Assembly: GCF_900096905.1 (NCBI RefSeq)
Contig: NZ_FMYI01000002.1
Location: 124,001 to 188,000 of the forward strand
Source of the DNA: Pelagirhabdus alkalitolerans
Lineage (GTDB): Bacteria > Bacillota > Bacilli > Bacillales > Amphibacillaceae
Direction of reading: 5' to 3'
DNA: 64,000 nucleotides
The position numbers and the translations under genes are program-made. A model generated the notes under the pieces. It was not told the DNA's origin. It saw only the letters and a list, made by a program, of their open reading frames with translations, and did not search any database. Shown piece by piece: positions 50,981-59,684 of this stretch (positions within the stretch are counted from its first letter, which is position 1; each line of letters starts with the position of its first letter).

Positions 50981-53029
50981 ATGGAGATGAATGAATATCT
51001 TGACGTATTTATTGAAGAAAGTAAAGAACACATCCAGTCATTAAATGATCAAATTTTAGAACTTGAGAAGGATCCTACAAACATTGACATTGTTAATGAG
51101 ATTTTTCGTTCAGCACATACACTCAAAGGTATGTCTGCGACGATGGGGTTTCAAGATTTAGCTGATTTAACGCATAAGTTAGAGAATGTTCTTGACGGTG
51201 TAAGAAACGACAAATTGACGTTAAACACAGAAATCATTGATGTCATATTTAATGCGGTTGATGACCTAGAAGCAATGGTATTAGATATCATTGAAGGAGG
51301 CGAAGGTAAAAAAGATGTCTCGAAGCTTGTTAACCAATTACAAGCGATTGAAAATGGTGATTTTAAGAATGATTCTTCAATTGAAGGTCAAAAAACAGAA
51401 CAACCTGAACAAAAAGTGACGCAAGCTACTAAAAGTGAGACTCAATTAGATCAATTTGAATTAACAGTTCTTGAGCAATCTAAAGAGAGTGGATTTAACA
51501 ATTATGAAATTACAGTTGAATTGCAAGAATCGACTTTATTAAAAGCAGCTCGGGTTTATATGGTATTTGAAATTCTAGAGCAAGTAGGCGAGGTCATCAA
51601 ATCAACCCCTACTGTTACTGAATTAGAGGATGAAAATTTTGATTATGAATTTACTGTTATTTTAGTTTCAAAAGAAGATAACGATGCCATCCAACAAAAG
51701 ATTATGAAAGTTTCAGAAATTGAAAAAGTAACAGTATTAGATTTTGCTATAGAAAATCAACAAACTGAAACGTCACAAGAGACGAAGAAATCAAGTGAAG
51801 AGGCTGCAGAACAATCATCAACAGCTCCAGCTGAGAAGTCTAATTCAGATCAAAATAAAGAATCTTCAAAAGGACAAATGGCTAGTAAGACCATTCGTGT
51901 TAATATCGATCGCTTAGATGCCTTAATGAACTTATTTGAAGAGTTAGTCATTGACCGTGGTAGACTTGAGCAAATTTCAAGTTCTCTTCGTAATAATGAA
52001 TTACAAGAAACAGTTGAGCACATGACACGTATTTCTGGTGATTTGCAAAACATTATTTTAAACATGCGTATGGTGCCAATTGATCAAGTATTCAATCGTT
52101 TCCCTCGTATGGTCAGACAACTTGCTAAAGATTTAAACAAAAAAATCGATTTGCAAGTTTATGGCGCTGAGACGGAACTTGATCGAACAGTCATAGATGA
52201 GATTGGTGATCCACTTGTTCACTTGATTAGAAATGCGCTTGATCACGGTATTGAAATGCCAGAAGAGCGAGTTAAGAAAGGTAAACCTGAAGAGGGTGTT
52301 CTTAAACTTAATGCCTATCATAGCGGTAATCATGTCTTTATCGAAATTTCAGATAATGGCGCGGGTATTGACCGTGACAAAGTGATTGAAAAGGCGATTA
52401 AGAATAATGTCATTACGCGTGAACAAGCTGCATCATACTCCGATCAACAAGTCTATCAATTGATTATGGAAAGTGGTTTTTCAACGGCTGATCAGATATC
52501 GGATATTTCAGGACGCGGTGTTGGATTAGATGTTGTGAAGAATACTATCGAATCACTTGGTGGTAACATAACCATTCAATCGACGTTAAACGAAGGTTCA
52601 ATGTTCTCTATTCAACTTCCACTTACATTGTCAATTATTTCGGTAATGCTTACAGAGGTGGAAAATGAAAAATACGCTATTCCATTATCTTCTATAATTG
52701 AAACAGCTATTGTTCATAAGAAAGATATAATGCGAGCACATAACAAACAAGTTATCGATTTTAGAGGAAAAGTTGTACCACTTGTATCGCTCAAGAATGT
52801 CTTTAGTGTACCTGGTGATCGTGAAGAAGATGATTACTACTCTGTCGTGATTATAAGGCAAGGTGATAAGATGGCAGGTTTGATCGTTGATACATTTATT
52901 GGTCAGCAAGAGGTCGTTTTAAAATCACTAGGAAACTATTTATCCGATATCTTTGCTATCTCTGGTGCAACGATTCTAGGTGATGGTCAAGTTGCGCTAA
53001 TTGTCGATACGAATGCATTAATTAAATAG
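50981..53029 (+). CDS. cheA: Chemotaxis histidine kinase CheA
   Basis: Receptor-coupled kinase that phosphorylates CheY and CheB. The 682-residue protein has P1 with phospho-acceptor His46 in FRSAHTLKGMSATMGF, a P2 response-regulator-binding domain (about 160-265), a dimerisation domain (about 310-370), a GHKL ATPase domain (LIRNALDHGIEMPEER, ISDNGAGIDRDK, ISGRGVGLDVVK) and a C-terminal CheW-like domain. The ATG at 50981 follows AGAGGTG with 6-base spacing; the GTG at 50972 lies within that site. Confidence 0.97.
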   Translation: MEMNEYLDVFIEESKEHIQSLNDQILELEKDPTNIDIVNEIFRSAHTLKGMSATMGFQDLADLTHKLENVLDGVRNDKLTLNTEIIDVIFNAVDDLEAMVLDIIEGGEGKKDVSKLVNQLQAIENGDFKNDSSIEGQKTEQPEQKVTQATKSETQLDQFELTVLEQSKESGFNNYEITVELQESTLLKAARVYMVFEILEQVGEVIKSTPTVTELEDENFDYEFTVILVSKEDNDAIQQKIMKVSEIEKVTVLDFAIENQQTETSQETKKSSEEAAEQSSTAPAEKSNSDQNKESSKGQMASKTIRVNIDRLDALMNLFEELVIDRGRLEQISSSLRNNELQETVEHMTRISGDLQNIILNMRMVPIDQVFNRFPRMVRQLAKDLNKKIDLQVYGAETELDRTVIDEIGDPLVHLIRNALDHGIEMPEERVKKGKPEEGVLKLNAYHSGNHVFIEISDNGAGIDRDKVIEKAIKNNVITREQAASYSDQQVYQLIMESGFSTADQISDISGRGVGLDVVKNTIESLGGNITIQSTLNEGSMFSIQLPLTLSIISVMLTEVENEKYAIPLSSIIETAIVHKKDIMRAHNKQVIDFRGKVVPLVSLKNVFSVPGDREEDDYYSVVIIRQGDKMAGLIVDTFIGQQEVVLKSLGNYLSDIFAISGATILGDGQVALIVDTNALIK

Positions 53030-53040
53030 GAGGTATAAGA

Positions 53041-53511
53041 ATGGCTGATGTTACAACAGATTACATTAAATCGATAGTCTTTCAATTAAATGATGAAGAG
53101 TATGCAATGCCTGTAGACTTGGTAGGTTCAATTGAAAGAATGATGCATATTACACGTATACCTGGAGCACCTTCATTTGTGAAGGGGGTTTTGAACCTAA
53201 GAGGTGTCGTTACACCTATACTAGATTTAAGGGAACGTTTTGGTTTTGATGAACAAGAAGAGACAGATAGCACTCGTACAATTATAATCCATCACAATAA
53301 TATGGATGTTGGTTTGATTGTTGATGCAGCTTATGATGTGATCGATATTCCAAAAGAGAAAATTGAACCTGCACCTGAAGTTGTTGGTTCTGTTCAAATT
53401 GAATATATTGATGGCGTGGCTAAATTAGATGACCGATTACTTATTCTTTTAAATATTGATAAAATACTCGCTAATGAGTCTATAACAAATTTATCAGAAG
53501 CGAAAGGTTAG
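53041..53511 (+). CDS. cheW: Chemotaxis coupling protein CheW
   Basis: Scaffold linking receptors to CheA. The 156-residue single CheW-domain protein shows FQLNDEEYAMPVDLVGSIE, TRIPGAPSFVKGVLNLRGVV and TPILDLRERFG. AGGAGG precedes the ATG. Normal length. Confidence 0.97.
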   Translation: MADVTTDYIKSIVFQLNDEEYAMPVDLVGSIERMMHITRIPGAPSFVKGVLNLRGVVTPILDLRERFGFDEQEETDSTRTIIIHHNNMDVGLIVDAAYDVIDIPKEKIEPAPEVVGSVQIEYIDGVAKLDDRLLILLNIDKILANESITNLSEAKG

Positions 53512-53521
53512 TAGGTGACAT

Positions 53522-54157
53522 ATGTCTTTTATTGAATCATTAACCAATTATCAATTGGATGCATTAAAAGAAGTCGGTAATATCGGTGCAGGTAATGCGG
53601 CAACATCCCTTTCCATGTTATTAAATCACAAAGTAGATATGAAAGTTCCAGCTGTAAGAGTGGTTGATTATGATGAAATGATGGATCTCGTTGGTGGCGC
53701 TGAGACATTAATCGCTTCTGTTTTTTTACGAATCGAAGGTGATGCACCTGGAAATATGTTTTTTGTTTTAAAACCTGAAGAAGCAGATACATTTGTTAGA
53801 CAAATGGTTGGGTCTGATACGTTTAAGATCTCTGAACCTCCACATGATGAAATGGCACTATCTGCTTTACAAGAAATAGGAAACATATTAGCAGGATCAT
53901 ACTTGTCCGCTCTATCTGATTTTATTCATATCTCATTACAACCATCGGTTCCTGTGTTAGCGATTGATATGGCTGGTGCTATTTTAGCAGAAGGGTTGTT
54001 AGAAATCTCGCAAGTTAGTGACTATGCCATTATTATAGATACAATTATTGATGATCATGATGATGATAATGAACCGGTTAGAGGACACTTTTTCTTACTA
54101 CCTGATCCCGATTCATTCCCAAAAATTTTTAACCAGCTAGGTGTTGAAGATCAGTGA
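53522..54157 (+). CDS. cheC: CheY-P phosphatase CheC
   Basis: Weak CheY-P phosphatase whose main role is to bind CheD. The 211-residue protein has two phosphatase motifs with the E-x-x-N pattern (ALKEVGNIGAGNAATSL and ALQEIGNILAGSYLSAL). TAGGTGAC precedes the ATG. The stop overlaps the cheD GTG start. Confidence 0.96.
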   Translation: MSFIESLTNYQLDALKEVGNIGAGNAATSLSMLLNHKVDMKVPAVRVVDYDEMMDLVGGAETLIASVFLRIEGDAPGNMFFVLKPEEADTFVRQMVGSDTFKISEPPHDEMALSALQEIGNILAGSYLSALSDFIHISLQPSVPVLAIDMAGAILAEGLLEISQVSDYAIIIDTIIDDHDDDNEPVRGHFFLLPDPDSFPKIFNQLGVEDQ

Positions 54158-54654
54158 AAGTTATAGAACATACGGTTATAAAAGTAGGCATCGCAGATTT
54201 AAAGTTTGCAAAATCCCCTGATAGATTACGCACATCAGGTTTAGGTTCATGTGTAGGTGTCGTTGTCTATGATACAACAGCAAAATTAGCAGGTATGGCT
54301 CATGTTATGTTGCCTGATTCAACTTCTGCAAAAAACAAAGACATTAACCCTCATAAATATGCAGATACATCATTAAAAGAGTTGATTGATACGCTGCTCA
54401 CTCAAGGTGCTAAGAAATATGCACTGAAAGCAAAAATGGCAGGCGGCGCTCAGATGTTTTCATTTAGTTCATCTAATGATATGTTAAGGGTAGGTAAGCG
54501 GAATGTTGAAGCAGTGAAAGCTATCCTTGAAGATTACCGTATTCCGATAGTGTCAGAAGACGTTCATGGAAGCAGTGGTCGAACGATCGAATTTTCAATT
54601 GATCAAGCAACACTTGAAGTTCGAACAGTAAGTGAAGGGACGAAGGAGATATAA
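54154..54654 (+). CDS. cheD: Chemoreceptor glutamine deamidase CheD
   Basis: Deamidates receptor glutamines and exchanges between receptors and CheC, a CheC-CheD adaptation system typical of Bacilli. The 166-residue protein has the catalytic Cys in GLGSCVGVVVYD and His in GMAHVMLPDS. It starts with GTG at 54154, overlapping the cheC stop, with AGGTG 10 bases upstream. Confidence 0.95.
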   Translation: MKVIEHTVIKVGIADLKFAKSPDRLRTSGLGSCVGVVVYDTTAKLAGMAHVMLPDSTSAKNKDINPHKYADTSLKELIDTLLTQGAKKYALKAKMAGGAQMFSFSSSNDMLRVGKRNVEAVKAILEDYRIPIVSEDVHGSSGRTIEFSIDQATLEVRTVSEGTKEI

Positions 54655-54673
54655 TGAAAGCGAGGCGATTGGG

Positions 54674-55438
54674 ATGGAAAATGATACAACGACGATCAAT
54701 CATCTCTGGGAAAAGTGGATTGAACAAAGAGATACATCAATTGCCAATCAACTCGTCGAACATTATTTGTATTTGGTTGAGTATCACTCACAACGAATTG
54801 GCGCCCATTTACCTAAAAATGTCTCAAGAGAAGACGTCTTTAGCTTAGGTTTATATGGCCTTTATGATGCCTTACAAAGATTTCAACCTGAAAGAGATCT
54901 GAAATTTGATACCTATGCTTCCTTTCGGGTTAGAGGCGCTATTATGGATGGATTAAGAAAAGAAGATTGGTTGCCTCGTTCAACTAGAGATCGGGCAAAG
55001 AGAATTGAAGAAGCGCAACAAGTTTTAACTCAACAATTGGAAAGAGAACCGACCTCACAAGAAATAGCGAGTCACATAGGGTTATCGGTAGATGATGTGA
55101 CGTCTAGCTTTAAAGACATATGGTTCGGTCATTTATTGTCAATGGAAGAAAAAACTAACGATGAGTCGAGTGAATTTAAAGAGGGTATCGGTTATACAGT
55201 TAAAGATCAGAATGAACCATCACCTGAGGATGCATTGCTAAAGCAAGAAACCGTTAGTGAATTAGCTGAATCGATTCAAGAGCTAAATCAAAATGAACAA
55301 ATGGTGATCAGTTTATTTTATCAGGATGAGTTAACTTTTACTGAGATTGGTCATGTTTTATCATTAACCACATCACGAATTTCTCAGATTCACAAACAAG
55401 CCCTATTTAAGTTGAAGCACACTTTATCTAACCATTAA
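54674..55438 (+). CDS. sigD: Motility sigma factor SigD
   Basis: Sigma factor of the FliA class that transcribes late flagellar, chemotaxis and autolysin genes; held by FlgM until the hook is complete. The 254-residue protein has region 2 (LGLYGLYDALQRFQPERDLK, DTYASFRVRGAIMDGLRKED), region 3 and region 4 (LTFTEIGHVLSLTTSRISQI). The ATG at 54674, 8 bases after GAGG, gives the normal length; the frame opens at 54632. A SigD-type promoter at 28692-28718 suggests feedback on its own operon. Confidence 0.97.
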   Translation: MENDTTTINHLWEKWIEQRDTSIANQLVEHYLYLVEYHSQRIGAHLPKNVSREDVFSLGLYGLYDALQRFQPERDLKFDTYASFRVRGAIMDGLRKEDWLPRSTRDRAKRIEEAQQVLTQQLEREPTSQEIASHIGLSVDDVTSSFKDIWFGHLLSMEEKTNDESSEFKEGIGYTVKDQNEPSPEDALLKQETVSELAESIQELNQNEQMVISLFYQDELTFTEIGHVLSLTTSRISQIHKQALFKLKHTLSNH

Positions 55439-55462
55439 TTTAAGATTAAGGGGATAGACATT

Positions 55463-56833
55463 ATGGAGGCTATTAAAGATTACTTTGAATTATTAGTATC
55501 TGAGGATTATATGTCCGCATCCGTTCAGATGCGGCAAGAATATGATCCTGCTGATTTGACGAAGGACGAGTTTATAAGTTGGCTAAAATCGGAAAAAATT
55601 ACATATGGATTAAATCAACAATCAATAGATTTAATTGTGAATACATGTAGCGAGGATATTTTTCCAATTAATGTTGCTCAAGGAACTGAACCGATTCATG
55701 GTATTGATGGAAAAATTGACTATGTTTGTGATCAAGATAATTATTTTGACGAGGATGAAAAAAGAGATTTTAGAGATGTGAAAAAAATTCCATCCCTTGA
55801 AGAGGGTGAAAAAATCGCCATTCTGACAGATCCCGTTAAAGGAAAGTCTGGCCATACCATTTTCGGCAAAAAACTTCCGGCGAAAAAAGGGAAACCGATA
55901 AAATTACGTCCTGGGAAAAATGTTCGCTATGATGAAGAGAGTAAAACATTTTTTGCTACAGAAGTAGGCCAACTTAGTGTCGGAAGTAGCAAAATCAACG
56001 TGTTTAATACATACGAAGTCAGTCAAGACCTATCAATGGAAACAGGTAATGTATCGTTCGTTGGTTCTGTCATTGTTAGAGGCAATGTTCCTGCCGGGTA
56101 TCGTGTAGAAGCTGATGGAGATGTTCATATCTATGGCTTAGTTGAAGCGGGGCATATTGAAGCAGGGGGTAATGTTGTAATTACTGAAGGTATTGCTGGC
56201 TTGAAAAAAGGCTCGATCAAAGCAAATGGAGATGTAACAATTGGCTACATTAATCAAGCTCATGTTCATGCAGAACATAATATAAATGTTCAAAACTCAA
56301 TCATGCATAGTCAATGTGTGGCAAAACAACATATTTACTGCCAATCTGGAAGTATTGTTGGCGGGTCATGCTCAGCAGGTAAAACGATTGAAGCAAAAGA
56401 TATAGGTAACAAAATGGATACAAAAACAGAAGTAGCTATAGGTGTAGACCAAGAACAATTTCAATTGGAAACGAAATTAAATGCAGCCAAAGACACATTA
56501 ATAAGTGAAATTGAAAAATTAAAAACATTAGGTCAAAACCTTGAAGAAAAAGCGAAAAAGACCGGTGGATTATCATCAAAAGAACGCATTTTTTTAATTA
56601 AACAAAAAAACACACTGCAACAGACAGAAGGAAAACTTGATCAAATCAATGAGCGCATTGAGTCTCTTCATGTTCAAATAGGTGATGAAGATCGGGCAAA
56701 ATTGATTGTTAAGGGAACACTACATGAAAACGTTGATCTTTGTTTCGGTAAATATCAACAGACTACCACGAAACCATACAAGTTCTCACAAGTATTTATA
56801 GAAGAAGGCGAAATAAGTATTTCACCACTATAA
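55463..56833 (+). CDS. FapA family (DUF342) protein in the motility operon
   Basis: A 456-residue protein with an N-terminal alpha/beta region, a central beta-helix of short repeats (about 180-300; GNVSFVGSVIVRGNVPAGY, VEADGDVHIYGLVEAGHIEA, KANGDVTIGYINQAHVHAE) and a C-terminal coiled coil (about 330-405). This is the architecture of DUF342/FapA proteins, reported to affect flagellar assembly or polar localisation in Vibrio. The N-terminal IDGKIDYVCDQD matches the same family. It sits between sigD and swrB, 24 bases after sigD. Its role in Bacillaceae is unknown to me. The name has no relation to FapR. Confidence 0.85.
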   Translation: MEAIKDYFELLVSEDYMSASVQMRQEYDPADLTKDEFISWLKSEKITYGLNQQSIDLIVNTCSEDIFPINVAQGTEPIHGIDGKIDYVCDQDNYFDEDEKRDFRDVKKIPSLEEGEKIAILTDPVKGKSGHTIFGKKLPAKKGKPIKLRPGKNVRYDEESKTFFATEVGQLSVGSSKINVFNTYEVSQDLSMETGNVSFVGSVIVRGNVPAGYRVEADGDVHIYGLVEAGHIEAGGNVVITEGIAGLKKGSIKANGDVTIGYINQAHVHAEHNINVQNSIMHSQCVAKQHIYCQSGSIVGGSCSAGKTIEAKDIGNKMDTKTEVAIGVDQEQFQLETKLNAAKDTLISEIEKLKTLGQNLEEKAKKTGGLSSKERIFLIKQKNTLQQTEGKLDQINERIESLHVQIGDEDRAKLIVKGTLHENVDLCFGKYQQTTTKPYKFSQVFIEEGEISISPL

Positions 56834-56852
56834 ATGAAAGGATCTGGTGTGA

Positions 56853-57155
56853 ATGGGGTTAAAAGGTATTGAAATGCAAATCGCATTGCCGAGAACTCAA
56901 GAGATGGGGAAAATCCAAGAACAAATTCAACAACGAAGTCAATTTATGCAAGACACCATCTCAAACGCGCAGCAACAATCAGAAGAAGTGAAAAGGCGAA
57001 CCGTCAATGATCTGAATCAAAGTGATGAACTTAAAAATGAACAGCGTGATAACAATCAAGAGGAGTCGTCACCTAATCGCAAACAAAAGAAAAAAGAATC
57101 AGAAACATTTATCAATCACCCTTATTTAGGTAAACGAATTGATATTAATAGTTAA
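56853..57155 (+). CDS. Small charged protein of unknown function in the motility operon
   Basis: A 100-residue protein that I do not recognise. It is Gln/Glu/Lys-rich and predicted to be a coiled coil (about 15-70), with a short conserved-looking C-terminus HPYLGKRIDI. It has no signal peptide or membrane segment. The ATG at 56853 has AAAGGAT upstream; the ATG at 56874 (8 bases after AAAAGGT) is an alternative. It lies between the FapA-like gene and swrB with 19- and 11-base gaps, so it is cotranscribed with motility genes. Confidence 0.75.
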   Translation: MGLKGIEMQIALPRTQEMGKIQEQIQQRSQFMQDTISNAQQQSEEVKRRTVNDLNQSDELKNEQRDNNQEESSPNRKQKKKESETFINHPYLGKRIDINS

Positions 57156-57166
57156 GAGGGATTTTC

Positions 57167-57688
57167 ATGATTTATATATTACTGTTTATTAGCTTTATTA
57201 TTCATGCAGTAACTTTCATTATAATTAAACAGCTGATCGTTAAACTTGATAAACCAGATCAAGTCAGGGATCAATTATCAGAACAAAAAAAAGAAATTGA
57301 AGAACTATTGGCTGTATATCTCGTAGAAATGAGAGAAGAGAACGATCGTTTTATTGAGCTTGTAAATGATAAAGTACCAGATCAACAAACATACGAAAAT
57401 GACACTGTCAGACAAACAAAACATGAGTCAAATGAAAATAAGACAGCTGAAACTAAGATAAATCCAGCTCCGTATGTTGATAATAATAAACAAAAAGCGT
57501 CAGATGAAAATTTAAAGAATGACTATAAACCACCTGAGATCAACGAACAAGACACGTATGAACAATCGTTTGCAGGTGAGGTTCTATCGTTATATAGTCA
57601 AGGGTATACAACAGATGAGATAGCTCAACAATTAAACCGCGGGAAAACTGAGGTCGAGCTGTTGGTAAAATTCCAACAAAATAAATGA
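57167..57688 (+). CDS. swrB: Swarming motility protein SwrB
   Basis: In B. subtilis SwrB promotes activation of the export apparatus and SigD-dependent expression. The 173-residue protein has one N-terminal membrane segment (about 2-20, IYILLFISFIIHAVTFIII), a coiled coil with EEIEELLAVYL-like spacing (about 35-60), a low-complexity Asn/Lys-rich middle and a C-terminal helix-turn-helix-like segment VLSLYSQGYTTDEIAQQLNR. It is the last gene of the operon, just as in B. subtilis. Confidence 0.88.
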   Translation: MIYILLFISFIIHAVTFIIIKQLIVKLDKPDQVRDQLSEQKKEIEELLAVYLVEMREENDRFIELVNDKVPDQQTYENDTVRQTKHESNENKTAETKINPAPYVDNNKQKASDENLKNDYKPPEINEQDTYEQSFAGEVLSLYSQGYTTDEIAQQLNRGKTEVELLVKFQQNK

Positions 57689-57693
57689 AAATC

Positions 57694-57722
57694 TTGCACA
57701 TCGATACTGTTTGTGATATAGT
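57694..57722 (+). promoter_or_regulatory. SigA-type promoter of rpsB
   Basis: TTGCAC at 57694-57699 and TATAGT at 57717-57722, spacer 17 bases, immediately after swrB. It would give a leader of about 110 bases before rpsB. Confidence 0.75.
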
Positions 57723-57744
57723 TACTTTTGGTGTTAATCACACA

Positions 57745-57810
57745 CGCTTATGGATGATCAAAACGGTGCTTGTCAACGAGATAAGTTTTTTGATCGAGAT
57801 GAAGTAAGCG
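57745..57810 (+). ncRNA. Structured rpsB leader, possible S2 autoregulatory element
   Basis: Three nested stems are visible: CGCTTA (57745-57750) with TAAGCG (57805-57810); GATCAAAA (57756-57763) with TTTTGATC (57788-57795); and CTTGTC (57769-57774) with GATAAG (57780-57785) around the loop AACGA. The structure ends 31 bases before rpsB. Position and layout resemble ribosomal protein leaders; I do not recall a named S2 leader family in Bacilli. Confidence 0.55.
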
Positions 57811-57841
57811 GAGGTAAAAAACCATATAGGAGGAATAGAAA

Positions 57842-58588
57842 ATGGCAGTTATTTCAATGAAACAACTACTAGAAGCTGGTGTACACTTTGGTCACCAAAC
57901 ACGCCGTTGGAACCCGAAAATGAAAAAGTACATTTTCACAGAAAGAAACGGTATTTACATCATCGACTTACAAAAGACAGTTAAGAAAGTTGATGAAGCG
58001 TATAACTTTATTAAAGGTGTTGCAGAAAACGGAGGAAATGTTTTATTCGTTGGTACGAAAAAACAAGCGCAAGAATCTGTTAAAGATGAAGCGATCCGTT
58101 CAGGTCAATACTTCATTAATGAGCGTTGGTTAGGTGGTACGTTAACAAACTTCGGTACAATTCGTAAACGTATTAATCGCCTTAAATCAATCGAGAAAAT
58201 GGAAGAAGACGGTACTTTCGACGTCTTACCTAAAAAAGAAACAGTTGATCTATTAAAAGAAAAAGATCGTCTTGTTAAATTCTTAGGTGGTATTAAGGAA
58301 ATGAAACAAATTCCTGATGCGATGTTTATTGTAGACCCACGTAAAGAGCGCATTGCAGTTGCAGAAGCGCACAAATTGAATATTCCGATCGTTGGTATTG
58401 TTGATACAAACTGTGATCCGGATGAAATCGATTATGTTATTCCTGCAAACGATGATGCAATCCGTGCGGTTAAATTGTTAACATCTAAGATGGCAGATGC
58501 GATTTTAGAAGTTAAACAAGGCGAAGAAACAGAAGAAGCTGAATCGACAAATGATCAGCCAGAAGCTGAATCTACAGAGCAAGAATAA
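57842..58588 (+). CDS. rpsB: Small ribosomal subunit protein uS2
   Basis: Late-assembling 30S protein. The 248-residue protein begins MAVISMKQLLEAGVHFGHQT and has RRWNPKMKKYIFTERNGIYI and WLGGTLTNFGTIRKRI, with an acidic C-terminal tail. AGGAGG lies before the ATG. It is followed by a terminator-like hairpin and tsf. Confidence 0.98.
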   Translation: MAVISMKQLLEAGVHFGHQTRRWNPKMKKYIFTERNGIYIIDLQKTVKKVDEAYNFIKGVAENGGNVLFVGTKKQAQESVKDEAIRSGQYFINERWLGGTLTNFGTIRKRINRLKSIEKMEEDGTFDVLPKKETVDLLKEKDRLVKFLGGIKEMKQIPDAMFIVDPRKERIAVAEAHKLNIPIVGIVDTNCDPDEIDYVIPANDDAIRAVKLLTSKMADAILEVKQGEETEEAESTNDQPEAESTEQE

Positions 58589-58600
58589 CAAAGGTTAACG

Positions 58601-58635
58601 AGGTGATAAGAGGGGGACCTTTTATCACCTTTTTT
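58601..58635 (+). terminator. Terminator or attenuator between rpsB and tsf
   Basis: AGGTGATAA (58601-58609) pairs with TTATCACCT (58622-58630), 12-base loop, followed by TTTTT. It may terminate only partly, because tsf is usually cotranscribed with rpsB and no clear promoter is seen for tsf. Confidence 0.85.
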
Positions 58636-58671
58636 AAGAGATAATGAATGATTTTAAAGGAGGAAATATAA

Positions 58672-59556
58672 ATGGCAGTTACAGCAAGTATGGTAAAAGA
58701 ACTTCGTGAAAAAACAGGCGCAGGTATGATGGATTGTAAAAAAGCCCTTCAAGAAACAGATGGTGATATGGAACAAGCCGTTGATTATCTTCGTGAAAAA
58801 GGTATTTCAAAAGCAGCTAAAAAAGCAGATCGTATCGCAGCAGAAGGCTCTGCTTATACATTAACTGATGGTAATCATGCTGTACTTCTTGAAGTGAACT
58901 GTGAAACAGACTTTGTAACTAAAAACGATCAATTTAAAGTTTTACTACAAGATCTAGCAGAACACTTATTAAGCGAAAAGCCAAGCACAGTGGAAGAAGC
59001 TTTACAACAACCACTAAAAGGTGACGGCGACACAGTTGATACGTTTATCAACAATAACATCGCAAAAATTGGCGAGAAAATCTCACTACGTCGCTTTGCA
59101 ATTGCTGAAAAGACAGATGCAGATGCATTTGGTGCTTATGTACACATGGGCGGAAGCATTGGTGCTTTAACAGTTGTTGAAGGAACAACTGATGAAGCAT
59201 TTGCTAAAGATGTTGCTATGCACATCGCAGCTGTAAACCCTCGTTTCGTTTCACGTGATTCAGTTGATGCAGAAACAGTTGAAGCTGAACGTGACATGCT
59301 TAAGCAACAAGCTTTAAACGAAGGTAAACCTGAGAATATTGTTGAAAAAATGGTTGAAGGTCGTTTAGGTAAATTCTTTGAAGAAATTTGTTTATTAGAG
59401 CAAAGCTTTGTTAAAGATCCAGATCAAAAAGTGAAGAAATTACTTGACGATAAAGGTGCAACTGTTCAATCATTCACACGCTATGCTGTTGGTGAAGGAA
59501 TTGAAAAGCGTGAAGAAAACTTTGCTGAAGAAGTACAAAACCAAATTAATAAATAA
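58672..59556 (+). CDS. tsf: Translation elongation factor Ts
   Basis: Guanine nucleotide exchange factor for EF-Tu. The 294-residue protein has the N-terminal MVKELREKTGAGMMDCKKAL and the core motif LLEVNCETDFVTKNDQF, then HIAAVNPRFVSRD. AAAGGAGG precedes the ATG. Normal length. Confidence 0.98.
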   Translation: MAVTASMVKELREKTGAGMMDCKKALQETDGDMEQAVDYLREKGISKAAKKADRIAAEGSAYTLTDGNHAVLLEVNCETDFVTKNDQFKVLLQDLAEHLLSEKPSTVEEALQQPLKGDGDTVDTFINNNIAKIGEKISLRRFAIAEKTDADAFGAYVHMGGSIGALTVVEGTTDEAFAKDVAMHIAAVNPRFVSRDSVDAETVEAERDMLKQQALNEGKPENIVEKMVEGRLGKFFEEICLLEQSFVKDPDQKVKKLLDDKGATVQSFTRYAVGEGIEKREENFAEEVQNQINK

Positions 59557-59580
59557 ACATTAATTGATTAGTGTTTGAGC

Positions 59581-59609
59581 AGAGGGAGCACATCGTGTTC
59601 CCTTTTCTT
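59581..59609 (+). terminator. Rho-independent terminator after tsf
   Basis: GGGAGCAC (59584-59591) pairs with GTGTTCCC (59595-59602) with one G-U pair and a 3-base loop; flanking A/T pairs and TTTTCTT follow. Confidence 0.85.
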
Positions 59610-59625
59610 AAGCATAGATTTTCAA

Positions 59626-59654
59626 TTGTCTCATTTTATCCAATAGTGTAAGAT
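59626..59654 (+). promoter_or_regulatory. Possible SigA-type promoter of pyrH
   Basis: TTGTCT at 59626-59631 and TAAGAT at 59649-59654, spacer 17 bases, between the tsf terminator and pyrH. Both elements are only moderate matches. Confidence 0.5.
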
Positions 59655-59684
59655 AGAATTAAATGCTACATAATGGAGGTAATT

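Noticed and set aside
53529..53792. 87-codon minus-strand open frame within cheC
   Set aside because: Antisense shadow; the + strand frame encodes a full CheC with both phosphatase motifs.
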